Origin: Chamaecrista fasciculata
Taxonomy: Eukaryota > Streptophyta > Magnoliopsida > Fabales > Fabaceae
Assembly (NCBI GenBank): GCA_003254925.1
Contig: QANZ01008518.1
Coordinates: 144,615 to 208,614, forward strand
Direction of reading: 5' to 3'
Length of the DNA: 64,000 bases
The notes beneath the pieces were generated by a model. The model did no database searches, was not told the origin of the DNA, and worked only from the letters and a program-made list of their open reading frames with translations. The translations under genes and the position numbers were made by a program. Shown in pieces: positions 33,114 to 44,726 of this stretch (within the stretch, counting starts at the first letter, position 1; the number at the start of each line of letters is the position of its first letter).

Positions 33114-33743
33114 TAGGGATGACAACGAGTAGGATGTCCGGTGATTGTGTCACTATCAATATACTTACGTATTCGTTCATCCTATAGAATATTCGTATTT
33201 AATCCGTATTCGATAAATTAATATCCGTATCCATATCATATCTGATATCTCGTATCCGATAGGTAGCCGAAATATTTGAAAAAAATATAGATATAGGATA
33301 AGATATCCTATTTTATAAATTGGATATATTGGGTACCTGATATGCAATACTCACCAATTAAAATAAATAAATAAAATTATGACTTACCTATATTTTAAAT
33401 TTCTTTTTTAAATATAAAATAAATAAAAAATGATTATATAAAAAATATATATAAATATAATCAATTGAACTTAAATAATTATGTATAAAATATTAAATTG
33501 AATGTAAAATATAAAAATTAAATAAGTAGTAGGGTATCGAATATCGGGTACTCTAACTATCTGTGCATTTCGGACGGATATAGGGTATTCGAAAGTAATA
33601 TCCGTATTCGCCCAATACCCAAAAAATATGTAACTTTTATTATCCATACCTTATCCGATATTCGATATCCGATTGATACCATATAGTTTTTTCGGACGGA
33701 TATGGATGAGTATCCTAATTATTCAAAAGAATTGTCACCCCTA
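33114..33743. mobile_element. Non-autonomous hAT-like element (630 bp)
   Basis: Ends are TAGGGATGACAA and TTGTCACCCCTA, inverted with one mismatch. The flanks CCTGATAA (33106-33113) and CCTAATAA (33744-33751) are an 8-bp target duplication with one change, the hAT signature. The interior repeats variants of ATATCCGTAT, GGATAT and CGGACGGATA. No coding capacity is seen. Confidence 0.8.
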
Positions 33744-33751
33744 CCTAATAA

Positions 33752-34251
33752 CACGCTAGCAATTATAAAAGTTTTCTTTGAAAAATTAAATAATAAAAAA
33801 ATTGGACTTTATAAATAATTTAGAGAAAATCATTAATCAAGATTAAAAGAAAATAGTTTTCTTTACAAGACTTATAATTTAATGTAGTTGGCCTGTTTGG
33901 GATTGATTTGATTATAATTTAAGTGATTTTAAGTTGACTGTTGTTTGGATAATTTGTTGTAAAAGAAAATTTTTGGGTATCAAATTTTTCAAATGAGTAT
34001 GTAATGATTTGTGTTTGGTAGATAGAATTACATGAAAATTTATAAATTGCAAATAATTTGAGTTGTTTGGGTTAAATTTTTTAAAAAATTAATTATAATT
34101 TGAGTGGATTTTTTTTAAGTTTTGTGTTTGAATTGGATTAATTTTGCATTGGGATTAGAAATAAGTGATTATTAAAAAATACATTTTCTAACTTTTTAAT
34201 TAATCGGTGATGAATTATTGCACTAGATATACATGTGATGATTATAATTAC
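33752..34251. other. AT-rich intergenic DNA, possible MITE start
   Basis: At 33893 GGCCTGTTTGGGATTG resembles the start of GGCCTGTTTGG-type MITEs, but no matching right end was found. No gene is seen. Confidence 0.4.
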
Positions 34252-34931
34252 TCAATTTTGCCCAAATAAATTTTTGACAACACTTACTTTTTGGTCTTTT
34301 ATTTCGTATGGAGTCAATGAATCAATGGTTAAATAAAAAAATACTAGTAGTTTGAGTTGGGCAATGTCTAAATCATCATTACTTGTGATAACAATGTCAT
34401 TGACATAAACAACTAGATAGATGTACTTGCCTTGTAACGTATGGAGAAAGAAGACTAAGTCATTTGCCTCACTATGATTAATCCCAAACTTTTGAATCAT
34501 GGAATTAAATCGACTAAACCAAGCTTTTAGGAGATTGCTTGAGTCCGCAAAGAGAGCAATAACTAACTCGAAGTAATTTCTCCATATATACATCCTCCTC
34601 CAATTTACCGTAAAGGAAGACATTTTTAATATCAATTAAGTTGACAGAGGGGCCAATGATTTATGGTTGTAAATGATTAGAAGACATAGGCACAAGCAAT
34701 TTTAGTGAGGGCCTCACTTGTAGTCTTAATAGAAATAGAATCCAAAGATATAAAAGCATAATATGGGACAAATAAATGATGATAACTCAAGAAATTATAA
34801 AAATAATAAGCATTATGAACGGAATGGCCTTTGGTGATTGGAGGACTAGCAGTTGGAGGTTGGATTGCAATGAGGGGTGATTCAGACGAAGGTAGTGTGC
34901 AATATCGGCATGGGAGGTGCTTCAAGAGCAA
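34252..34931 (-). pseudogene. Copia pol fragment, multiply broken
   Basis: On the minus strand, pieces in different frames match Copia: a pre-RT linker (NFLSYHHLFVPYYAFISL...TSEALT), then NVFLYGKLEEDVYMEKL, CGLKQSPK, AWFSRFNSMIQKFGINHSEANDLVFFLHT and LVVYVNDIVIT. The catalytic YVDD is YVND. Several frameshifts and a deletion between linker and RT make it non-functional. Confidence 0.8.
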
Positions 34932-37900
34932 GAAATATCAATGAGTTAATAAAGGGGATTATGGAAGACAATTGGACAACTCAAATAACAATAGAGCCTT
35001 CAAATAATATTGAAAACGTTACTTTATTAGTGTGGGTTGTTGAAAGAGGATCTTTTCAACATATTTTGGGCTTGAAAATGTCAACTTGGAGAGTTGGATT
35101 CAAGTACTTTACATATGGAGACATATTTGAGCCTAAATTATCTTATTTTGAGTTTGCAAAGTTGATTAAAATTGAAACTTTTATTTTGGACGAAAATCAT
35201 TATTTTTGAAATTTTATATTTGAGGTCCATTAACTATTTAATTAGTTTTATGTCTTGGACTTTCTTATTTAAAGCTCATCAGTATTTAAGACATCCATTT
35301 CTGATTTGTTACTTCAATTAGTTTGTGTTTCATTTTTTAAAGTCCAACAAAGTTATTTAGTTTGAGTTTAGGGTTTCATGACCATTAGAGTTTCAACTTA
35401 GTTAGAGCTATTTAAACTCATTATAACTTTCTGCCCAAAAAAAACTCATCATAATTTGTAAGGAGATAATTTTGCAGAATTTGATAAAATTATTTCATTT
35501 TATTTCTTGTAAACATGAATGTGTGCAAGTGAGGATGAATTTCTTTGCTTGTCACGTCAAAAGATTGAATCTACTTATCAAATCTTAGTTTATCTTTATA
35601 ACGTTTATCATTCATTCTCTTCATTTTAGCTCAATTAATATTGCAATGTCAGAAAAATTGACATTCTTTTACAAGTAACCTACTCAATACTACATAATGA
35701 CAACATCAAGAGAAGGGACTATGTTATGAACGTATTTGTTAAATGGTGTTTTATTTCCTATTATATATGTTGTTTGAATATTTGTTCTAGGACTATGTTG
35801 TTCCATTTTTAGTTTTTTTTATTGTTGTTTCTTTGAGTTTTTGAATTAGGATTATGAATAATTAAATTTCAAGTTTGTTGTTTTCTATTATTTTTGTTTC
35901 TCTTAATATCAAAGAAAATGATCAGTCAATGATGTTGGTTCATATAGGTTCAAATAGCTCAAAATGATTGGATGAATTAGACGATTTTGTTTGTCTTCCA
36001 ATCAATTTGCTCTAGTTGGATAAATTATCAAAACTGAATAGAGCTAAGGGTTTGGACACTTTTCATCCCACTCTTTTATTGAGATTTGATGATTTAAGTC
36101 CAAATTTGTATTAAAGAGTATTGATCTTGCTTTTATATCTCCAACATTATTCCTTATTCCTTATGTCCAATTGGTTGATTAACCTAATTGTTACTTGTCT
36201 CGTGATCCTAGGCTTGTATTCTCTTTTGAGTCTCAAAGGTCTTAAATCTTTTCTTTTTGCTTAAGCTTATACTATTTTTCTAAATATCAAAATCCTAAAC
36301 TCTAAGCCATCGAACTTTGACGCCACATTGAGATTTGAAGATTTAGGTCTAAATTAATGAGTATGCTATTTGACTTTTTCTTATTTCTCTAAGGTGAAAC
36401 TTTATTTCCAATAACTTTGTCATCTCTATTAACGAACACAAAACTCACATGATTGATCTTTAACTTTCAAGAGGAATAATTTATAATTGTCAAACGGTAT
36501 ATACAACTTATTTCTTATAAAAAAAAAAGAAAATTAAATAAGACTAAGATGAAACTACGATTTTAACCCATTTGATAATATGAATGGTAAGAGTATTAAT
36601 TAAAGATAAAATTATGTCAAATACAAATTAAATTAATATTCTATAACTATCGTCACATCCACAATATTATTCTCAAATGTTTGGTCATCAAATGAAATTA
36701 TGGAATCCCCATTGAAGTCTACTTTGAAATTGAAACTCTATTTTTATTGTTAAACTAACTTTAAAAACTAAAAGCTAAAACCCACCGATCTAAAAAGTCA
36801 ATAACGTTACTCAAAATGGGTTGTGTTCTAATTTGTTGGTAAATTATAAATTTTTTCAAAATGCATTGTTATTTATCATGTATTAAACGCAAGAAGAAAT
36901 GGTAAAAAGTAATATGAACAAGCTTAATGTAAATGGAATCACCAGTTTGAAAATGTTTTATATTTGGCCTTTAGTTAATCAGAAAAATTTCTATTTATTT
37001 TTTTTTAATAAAAAGACTTTTTCCCTATAATCAGCTTTAAATATATGTCGTTATTTAATTACTCCCACATACACGAAAAGCATATACAAAAAAGTCATGA
37101 GGAAAGAAAGGGACCAGAGAAATAATCTATGTTAGGTAATTGACTTGACAGTTTATTTGAGTTTTTTACATGATTGACGAAACTATAAAAATTGATAAAT
37201 AATTTTTAAACACATTATTTTCTATCATTTTGGCCAATGGACCGACAAATATCTTTCTTTATTTAAAATCTTTTATTAATCATATAAATATAATAAATGA
37301 ACTAATATGTCTCAATTCCGTACAATCCGGGGAGTTTCGAGCCGCAAACAATTAAAAACGTGTTATTTGATAGTTTCTTAATTTCTTATTCATGGAATAT
37401 CCTATAAGTGTGTTTCAATTTATTATTATTTGATATGACAGTTTTAAAATATTTTATTTAATTATTTATTTATTTATCTTCTGTGTAAAGCAGTTAAGGC
37501 TTGCAAGAATGAAGCTTTTCTTTATATCTATATATTATTATTATTATATGTAATTACAAGATTTCTCAAAATTATATATTATCTTATTAATGTTATATTA
37601 TTTCATGTATTTATTTTAATAAATAAATTTTTATTAATTCCCATTTTGAGAAATTAAAGAAACAATTTTATGACAATAAAAAATAATTCTACATATATGT
37701 AAGAAAGTGAACTTCCTATATATAGGGAAAGACATTTATTTGTTTCTTTGATTTCTCAAAATAACCAATCCTTAAAAAATAGAATAGAAGTAAATTATAA
37801 TTGACCTAACCATTTCGGCCAAAAAAAGAAAAAGGATTGACCTAACCATTATTTAATCATGCAATGGTGAATACAAAAAGAAAAAAAAAGATACTTTTCA

Positions 37901-38024
37901 TATTTTGTTTAATAATGTAATATTAAATATTTAAAGTTTACATATATAATTAATTAATTATAAACATTAAACAATTTGAGCTTACTATTTTTGTTTTGAA
38001 AAACGGGCTTGTTATTTATTAATT
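34932..38024. other. AT-rich intergenic DNA, no gene recognised
   Basis: A 110-codon plus-strand frame begins at 34877, overlapping the Copia fragment, and runs to 35209. It has no recognisable motif and is not claimed as a gene. The remainder is AT-rich with no clear coding or repeat structure. Confidence 0.45.
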
Positions 38025-38320
38025 GGGAAAACTTATTATTTGGTTTATCAATTTATACCGAATTAACGAATTAATCCTTAAATAATTAAAATACATGATT
38101 TGATCTTTGAAATATTTAAATTGTCAATAATTTATTCTTTAGTAACGATTTGGTTCTTGAATTTACACTGAATTAGTAAATTTTTAGTCCCTAAATTTGA
38201 TCAAATGAATAAATTGTTAGTAATTGCAATACTTTAGAGATTCAGTCATATATTTTGATTATTTAAAAATTGATTCATTTACTCAATACAAATTCATATC
38301 CAAATAATAAATTTTCTCCT
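38025..38320. repeat. Fold-back element, family 1 copy
   Basis: The ends GGGAAAACTTATTATTTGG and CCAAATAATAAATTTTCTCC are inverted. The interior carries ATACATGATTTGATCTTTGAAATATTTAAAT and TTTTAGTCCCTAAATTTG modules shared with the other family 1 copies. Confidence 0.7.
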
Positions 38321-38490
38321 ATTAATTTTTAGCAATGAAAAAAAAATACAAGTTAAATCAATAATTTTTAAAATTTTATTAAATAATATAATAGAAGTCA
38401 AAGTTTTTTAAAGATAAATTCTTTCTAAGAAAATTGTGTATAATATGATTTGAAACCAAAATTGTCTCACATATAGAAATTTGAATCCAC

Positions 38491-38994
38491 TTGCCAATAG
38501 CATAAGTTTTTGGCTAAAGTACACTTTTAGTCCCATAACTTTTGCTAAGGTCTCAATTTGGTCCCATAACTTTTTTTGTTGCACTTTTGGTCCCATATCT
38601 TTTGCTCAAGTTGTAGATTTGGTCCCGTGTTACACTTTTAGTCCCATATCTTTGGGTCATGTTGCAGAATTTGGTCTCATATATTTTGTTCAGATTGCAG
38701 AATTGGTCCCATATCTTTGGGTCAAATGCAGAATTGGTCCCATATATTTGGATTAGGTGAGACTGACAGTGAAACTTTTTGTAAAAATATAAGACTAATT
38801 CTGCAACCCGACCAAAAGATATCGGACCAAAAGTGAGACGGGACCAAATTTGCAAATTTTTGCAAAGATATAGGACTAAAAATGCAAAAAAAAATTATGG
38901 GACCGTATTAAGACGTAAGCAAAAAAGTTATGGGATTAAAATTGTTTGACCTAAGTTTGTTTATATTTTTGATCAATTGCCAATAGCATAAGTT
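38491..38994. repeat. Fold-back repeat flanked by an 18-bp direct duplication
   Basis: TTGCCAATAGCATAAGTT occurs at 38491-38508 and 38977-38994. Between them lies a palindromic array: the left arm has repeated TTTTGGTCCCATATCTTT units about 35-60 bases apart, and the right arm has the inverse (AAAGATATAGGACTAAAA, TTATGGGACC). No coding capacity is seen. Confidence 0.8.
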
Positions 38995-40141
38995 AAAGCT
39001 TTTGTTAGAAGCCAAAACTGACAATGCAAGAAGAGAGCCGTCAGCCGTGGAAGCCAAACTAGTAAAGTTTAAGCTGAGCCGAGCCGATGAACGGTGAGAT
39101 ATGTCTATACATGAAAGCCCACGACCAAGAACGTCCAAATCGCTGATGCTACAGATGCGTCCACAAAAGCTTCTAATTTTCCCATGCTCTCCACGTGTTA
39201 ATCTATTATTGGCTAAGAATTTTTAATTATATATTTTATTTTAATTTAATATACAATTTTTTTAATTTTTTTAATTTCCCTCATCTCTCAACAAATAAAA
39301 AATAAAAAATTACCCAGCCACCACTCTCTCTCTCTCTCTCTCTCTTCCTTCCACTTTTAAACCCTCTTTGTCTGAACAGATGCTCCCAAAATGTTCATCG
39401 GAGCAACTCAGTGGGTAGAGAGAGAAACCCACTTCTAGAGAGAGAAACTTAACTGAAATGTTTTGTTAACGACAGAGTTACTAGACTTTGGGACCTCGGA
39501 AATACCCCCCAAAAAAAAATAGAGGAGAGAGAGAAAGAGAGAGAGAGAGCTGTAAAATATGAACTCTGTGATGAAGGTTGTTTCAGGTTCAAGACTCTAG
39601 CTTTGGCGATTTTCTTGGATATATTTTTCTGGGGAAGTATTTTTTGCGTCTATTGTAAGTTGCTTTTTCCTCTTTTTTGTGGTTTCCCTTATTTTTTTTT
39701 CCCTTTTTTCTTTGATGGGTTTTCTTGGGAGATGAACTGCTATGGAAGCAAAGCTTTTGACAAAGTTTGAAACAAGGGGGTTTTCTGCAAAAAGGGACAT
39801 ATGCTAATTCTGGGTTAGGAATAGGGAAGGAGAAAATTTGATTACTTTAAGGTTGAAGAAGAAGAAGAAGAAGAAGAAAATGTTGTCTTTTTAATTTGTT
39901 TATTACTGCTCTGGATGAGAAAATACCATAAAGGAAAAAGCTTGAGACGATTGATTTGGGAGGATTGGGATTATAGCTTTTAGAGGAATTGCGATGTTAA
40001 TGTTGTCCTTATAGGGAGGAAGATTCAGGGGAAGTTTGGTTTTGCTGGAAATTAGATAAAAAAAAAAACATAGTATTTCTTGTGTCTAGTTAATGAACAA
40101 TTGAAATGAGGAATTCGGGTATAGTTTAAGGTTGTTGCAGT
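38995..40141 (+). promoter_or_regulatory. Upstream region and 5' leader of the kinase gene
   Basis: It contains a CT microsatellite at about 39325-39345, a GA-rich tract at about 39520-39550 and a GAA run at about 39857-39880, all common in plant 5' leaders. Transcription probably starts within about 39.3-39.6 kb, and a leader intron is possible. No TATA box was assigned. Confidence 0.4.
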
Positions 40142-43100
40142 ATGAGTTACAACGACATCAACAGAGGAGGAGGAGGAGGAGGAGGAGAGAAGGAATGTGA
40201 AGAGGCAGTTTTGCAGAATTCAGGAGAATTGGAATCGAAATCAAAATCAAAATCGAAATCGAATTCGCAGAATGGAAATGGATCGATAACAATCCAGCCG
40301 CTAACAATCGATGAGAATCTCCTGGTTGACCCTAAACAACTCTTCATTGGGTCGAAAATCGGTGAAGGAGCTCATGGAAAAGTTTATGAAGGAAGGTCAG
40401 TGGCAAAGTCACAAATCAATCATTGGAATAAAGAAATTCTTACTTCAACTTATGTTATTGCTTGTGAACTCGTGTTAAACAATCATAATTTGTTTGGCTA
40501 AATATTTCAGCCAAGCTTTTGTTTTGTATTTCTCATGAAGCAATTGACTTTGAGACTCCTTGTTGGTTGGTGTTTATTATGAAAATGTATGATTTTCAAG
40601 AGGCATTTTGGTTATTTATTCGATGATGTAACCCGTAATGGTTAGTTGAAAAATAGGAAATATTGCTAGAGTCTTGGTTTATGTTGGTGTAGATGAATAA
40701 ATTTCCAGGTACGGAGATCAAATTGTTGCGATTAAAGTTCTACACCGGGGAAGCACATCAGAGGAAAGATCAGCCCTTGAAAATCGATTCGCAAGGGAAG
40801 TAATTATGATGTCCCGTGTCCATCATGAGAATCTTGTTAAGGTGAGTGCAATTGTTACTGGCATTTATGAAGATATCTATGTGTGGTTATGTATGTTACT
40901 CTTTGTGCTCTGTACTTGTGTGTGAATTTTGTGACTAATGGTTTCATCTTATAGGAGTTAATGCACTTCTTCACGATTTTGCAGTTTATCGGAGCTTGTA
41001 AGGATCCTCTGATGGTTATAGTTACAGAGCTCTTACCGGGGATGTCACTTCGAAAATATTTGACCAGTATTCGTCCCTGTCGGTTAGACTGTCTTGTGGC
41101 TATAAACTTTGCCCTTGATGTTGCACGGGCTATGGATTGCCTACATGCCAATGGAATCATTCATAGAGATTTGAAACCTGGTACTTTACTTACAACGAAT
41201 GAATTATACTCAATTTTGTTAAACTTTTTTCTGTTTTATTGCGAAGGTTTGTTTAGGAGAGCATACTGAAATTTTCCCTACAGGTCTTTTTCCTCATCCT
41301 TTTGATTCACATATGACTCTTTAATATCAATATATGATTTATATCTATGTCTATCTCAATGTGTTTAACAAAAGAATTCTCTAATATACTAATTGTTAAT
41401 ATGAGCACCTGAAAATTGTTAATTGCAATGAAAAAAAAAAGGCTAAAATACACCAAACCTCCCAAACTTTAGTCACTGTGCCAAAAACCCCCTGAACTTT
41501 GAAAGATGATATTAGACCCTCTGAACTTTTAATTTTGTGCCAAAGACCCATTTTGTAAAAACCGAAGTTGAACCTTTTGGTCTAGTTGTCAAGGTGTGTC
41601 ACTGACACCTAATCGTAGTAGTTTCTGACATTATTGTTATGGAGTGCAATCTAGGCTTACACTGAAAAATCCTAGCATTTGTAATGCTTTCTTCTTCCCT
41701 TAACTCTCTTTTTGATATTTATTATGCTGCAGACAATCTGTTGCTCACAGCAGATCAGAAGTCTGTAAAACTTGCAGATTTTGGTCTTGCTAGAGAGGAA
41801 TCTGTGACTGAAATGATGACTGCTGAAACAGGAACCTACCGATGGATGGCACCCGAGGTACATTGTATAACTTCTATTCTAGGAATATGATTTTATTTTT
41901 ATTTTTTCACTTCTAGCTATCTCATAATGTGTTGTGGCCAGACTATGATGGCCTACAAAACACTCTCCTTTTCTAGTGCTTATTATCTTGGTTCATCGTT
42001 AAACAAGAATTCACGGTCTGGATATGCTGGGGTTTGCTAAAATGTGTTAGTTTATCTTCTTTATTTGGTTAACATATACAAGTCCCTGAAATTCTAGTTT
42101 ACACTCTTTAATCTTGAATGTTGTTTAAAGAATACATTTTTTACATCGGCAAACATAATATAGGCCGATGTTTGAGAAAAGTGTGTTATGGGTTTGGCTG
42201 CTGTGTGGGTTTACTATTTCTGTAATATTTTTTCAGCTGTACAGTACTGTGACATTGCGACAAGGAGAGAAAAAGCATTACAACAACAAGGTTGATGTCT
42301 ATAGCTTTGGAATCGTTTTGTGGGAGCTTCTAACCAATCGCATGCCTTTCGAAGGGATGTCTAATTTACAGGCTGCTTATGCTGCTGCATTTAAGGTGAA
42401 AAAATTGGTCTTAACCTTTTCGATTTCATTGATCTAAAACTGCTTATATAAATTTCTCTACTGTGTGATTCAGTGAATGATTATGATAGATTTTGCTTTG
42501 TTATTCAAGTTGAAGGGTTTTTGCTTAGTTCATAAGGCTAAACCAAAGTTTACTACTTTGTGGTTCAAAAGTCAACATTGTGCTGACAGAAATTTGGTTC
42601 CCATAGCACAACACTTACTTGTGCACATGAGTTCAGTAGTTCCTTAATCCTATATGATTTCTTCGACATTTTCCAAATTTTTATTGAAAATCCCTAAGCC
42701 CTCTCTTCCTGGCTGATTCGGGATTCTTGTCCCAGTCCCCTCTCTACATCAGGAAATTCAGATGGTATTTGGGAGCTGTTAGGTAGTTTTGTGCTAACAA
42801 AGCAAACATAGTGTAGTAAAATGTTTGCTTTCGAACCACAACGTAACAAAGTAAAAATGGCTAACACTTTTTGGAGAGAAAACATAATTTTTGTTCCTTG
42901 AATTTGTCATAAAACTGAGATTTAGTCGCTGAATGTTGGAAATATATATATTGGTCCCAATTTATTTTTACAAGTTTGACCATTTAGTCCCTAAAAAGTT
43001 ATCTGTGGGGATTAACTAGTTGATGTTTGTAAAAAGAATTATGAATCAAAAAGTGTATTTCCAATATACAGAGACTATATTGTAGTTTTGGGACAAATTT

Positions 43101-43488
43101 ATGGACTAAAAAGTAGGTTTACTCCTATTTGGTAGGTAGGGATTGGATTTGTCGATGATGATGATGAAATAATTTGCATTTGGGATTGCAGCATGAGAGG
43201 CCTAGCCTTCCAGAAGATATATCACCTGACCTTGCCTTTATCATACAATCATGCTGGGTTGAAGACCCGAATTTGAGACCGAGCTTTAGCCAGATCATCC
43301 GAATGCTCAACGCATTTCTCTTCACTCTGTCACCGCCCTCCCCGCCTTTGCCAGAGCCCGAGAACAAAGAACCCGAGGCAGTGGCAACTACGAGTAATGG
43401 TACCATAACCGAGTTTTCTACCCGCAACAGAGGAGGAAAGTTTGCATTTCTTCGTCAGTTGTTCACTTCCAAGAGGACCAAAAACTAA
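40142..43488 (+). CDS. Raf-like (group C, ATN1/At5g50180-type) protein kinase, six exons
   Basis: Exons are 40142-40395, 40709-40841, 40985-41180, 41733-41857, 42237-42395 and 43192-43488. All introns are GT-AG, giving 387 residues. The N-terminus has a Gly run (GGA repeat) and an SKSKSKSKS run. The kinase domain shows the glycine loop [12 protein letters not shown]94 in VAIKV, HRDLKP with D191, LADFGLA with D210, the activation segment [15 protein letters not shown] and [21 protein letters not shown]. The tail ends [16 protein letters not shown], a basic segment. It phosphorylates Ser/Thr in the Raf-like MAPKKK class; these plant members act mostly outside classical MAPK cascades, and the specific target is unknown. 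All catalytic residues are present, so it should be active. Introns 3 and 5 carry repeat insertions. Confidence 0.95.
41421..41600. repeat. MITE arm in kinase intron 3
   Basis: GGCTAAAATACACCAAACC then CCCAAACTTTAGTCACTGTGCC and CTGAACTTTGAAAGATGATATT is a typical one-sided fold-back arm with repeated CTGAACTTT units. The inverse arm was not found. Confidence 0.45.
42884..43125. repeat. Fold-back element in kinase intron 5
   Basis: The left arm (TTGTTCCTTGAATTTGTCATAAAACT then TTTAGTCGCTGAATGTTGG) and the right arm (AGTTTTGGGACAAATTTATGG then ACTAAAAAGTAGGTTTAC) are inverted partners. It lies fully within the intron, about 65 bases before exon 6. Confidence 0.65.
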
Positions 43489-44026
43489 CTGTTACCAGTA
43501 CATTTTTGAACAGACCCTTCTTTTTGATGTAGATGACAAAAAGAGTTTCCGTGATAAAAGTACATAATTGTGATTCATTTAAGAGTGATCGTGGGTGGAT
43601 TTTGAAGGTGAAAATTAGAAGGATGAGACATGTTCCACAGAAAAGAATAGAGTCATGTTAATAGAACTTTCTTTTCTTCTTTTTTTGGAAAGATTAAGGA
43701 AAATGTAGGACTGTTTAAATGATCTAGTTGATCTTGTTGTAAAGAAACACATTAATTGGCTTAGACACTTTGATGTTTTGAAATATCTTGTTGATTACTA
43801 TGTAGCCATTCACTCTTCTGCTGATTGAGTGATTGTCAATTGTCAAAAGTCATTAGTGAAAAGAAAAATGAAAAAAAGGGTTCAAAGTTTAGGTGTTATT
43901 ATCAAATTCTTCAATAAAATAGAGCTTCATGTTATTATAATTTTGTTAGAAAATTTGATAGTGTAAATGCTTTCCTGTGTATTAAGCTAGTTCACACCAC
44001 ACAAATTCTTTAGACAGATTGTTTTA
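43489..44026. other. 3' flank of the kinase gene
   Basis: This contains the 3' untranslated region. A possible AATAAA poly(A) signal is near 43913. No other gene is seen. Confidence 0.45.
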
Positions 44027-44723
44027 AGGCTCCGTTTGGTAGGCAGCCATTGGCTTTTACATTGTAAAACTACACGGATTTCAAGACTTTCATGTGTTTG
44101 GTATGGTAATTTAAGCTATGTAAAGTGGATTACAATGTAAAGGGTTTTACATTACATAGGTCATTTTTCTTTACTTCACATTTCTGATGTAATTCAAGTC
44201 TACCTAGGGAATTATGGTAGAATTCCTAATTTGCCCCTCTCACTCTCATCCCATTTTCTCCCCCTAAGGTGGCCGGCGACAGCGGCGGCGGTTGACGGCG
44301 GCACCGACCACCGTGGACGGCGGCGCCGGCCACCGTGGACCACCGTGGACGGCGGCGCCGGCCACCGTGGACCACCGNNNNNNNNNNNNNNNNNNNNNNN
44401 NNNNNNNNNNNNNNNNNNNNNNNNNNNNNNNNNNNNNNNNNNNNNNNNNNNNNNNNNNNNNNNNNNNNNNNNNNNNNNNNNNCGGCGCCGGCCACCGTGG
44501 ACGGCGGTGGTGGGTGGCGGCGGCGGCGGTCTTGTGGTGGTTGTGGGAAGGGCATTTTTGTCATTTTTTTCTATATCTATTTTACTTTCCCTCCCCTACC
44601 TTTTTATACCAAACACTTTCAATCTTTACCTACTTTACATTCCCTCAACTACTTTTCCTTTCCCTCACAATTTTTCCCTTGTAAAACCCTTTCCTTTACA
44701 TACCCAAAAGGGTACCAAACGGA
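44027..44723. mobile_element. PIF/Harbinger-like MITE carrying a GC-rich minisatellite
   Basis: The left end reads GGCTCCGTTTGGTA and the right end TACCAAACGGA, inverted over about 11 bases. TTA occurs at 44024-44026 and 44724-44726 as a candidate 3-bp target duplication. The inner arms pair through GTAAAGGGTTTTACAT and similar. A GC-rich tandem array with an N gap sits in the centre. Confidence 0.65.
44283..44515. repeat. 32-bp GC-rich minisatellite with assembly gap
   Basis: The unit GGACGGCGGCGCCGGCCACC plus GTGGACCACCGT repeats with a 32-base period (starts at 44315 and 44347) and resumes after 105 Ns (44378-44482). It is the most GC-rich stretch in the window and stands out from its AT-rich surroundings. 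The true copy number is unknown. Confidence 0.85.
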
Positions 44724-44726
44724 TTA

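Noticed and set aside
34877-35209. 110-codon plus-strand frame
   Set aside because: Its start overlaps the reverse-oriented Copia fragment and the rest has no recognised motif or supporting exons, so it is not called as a gene.
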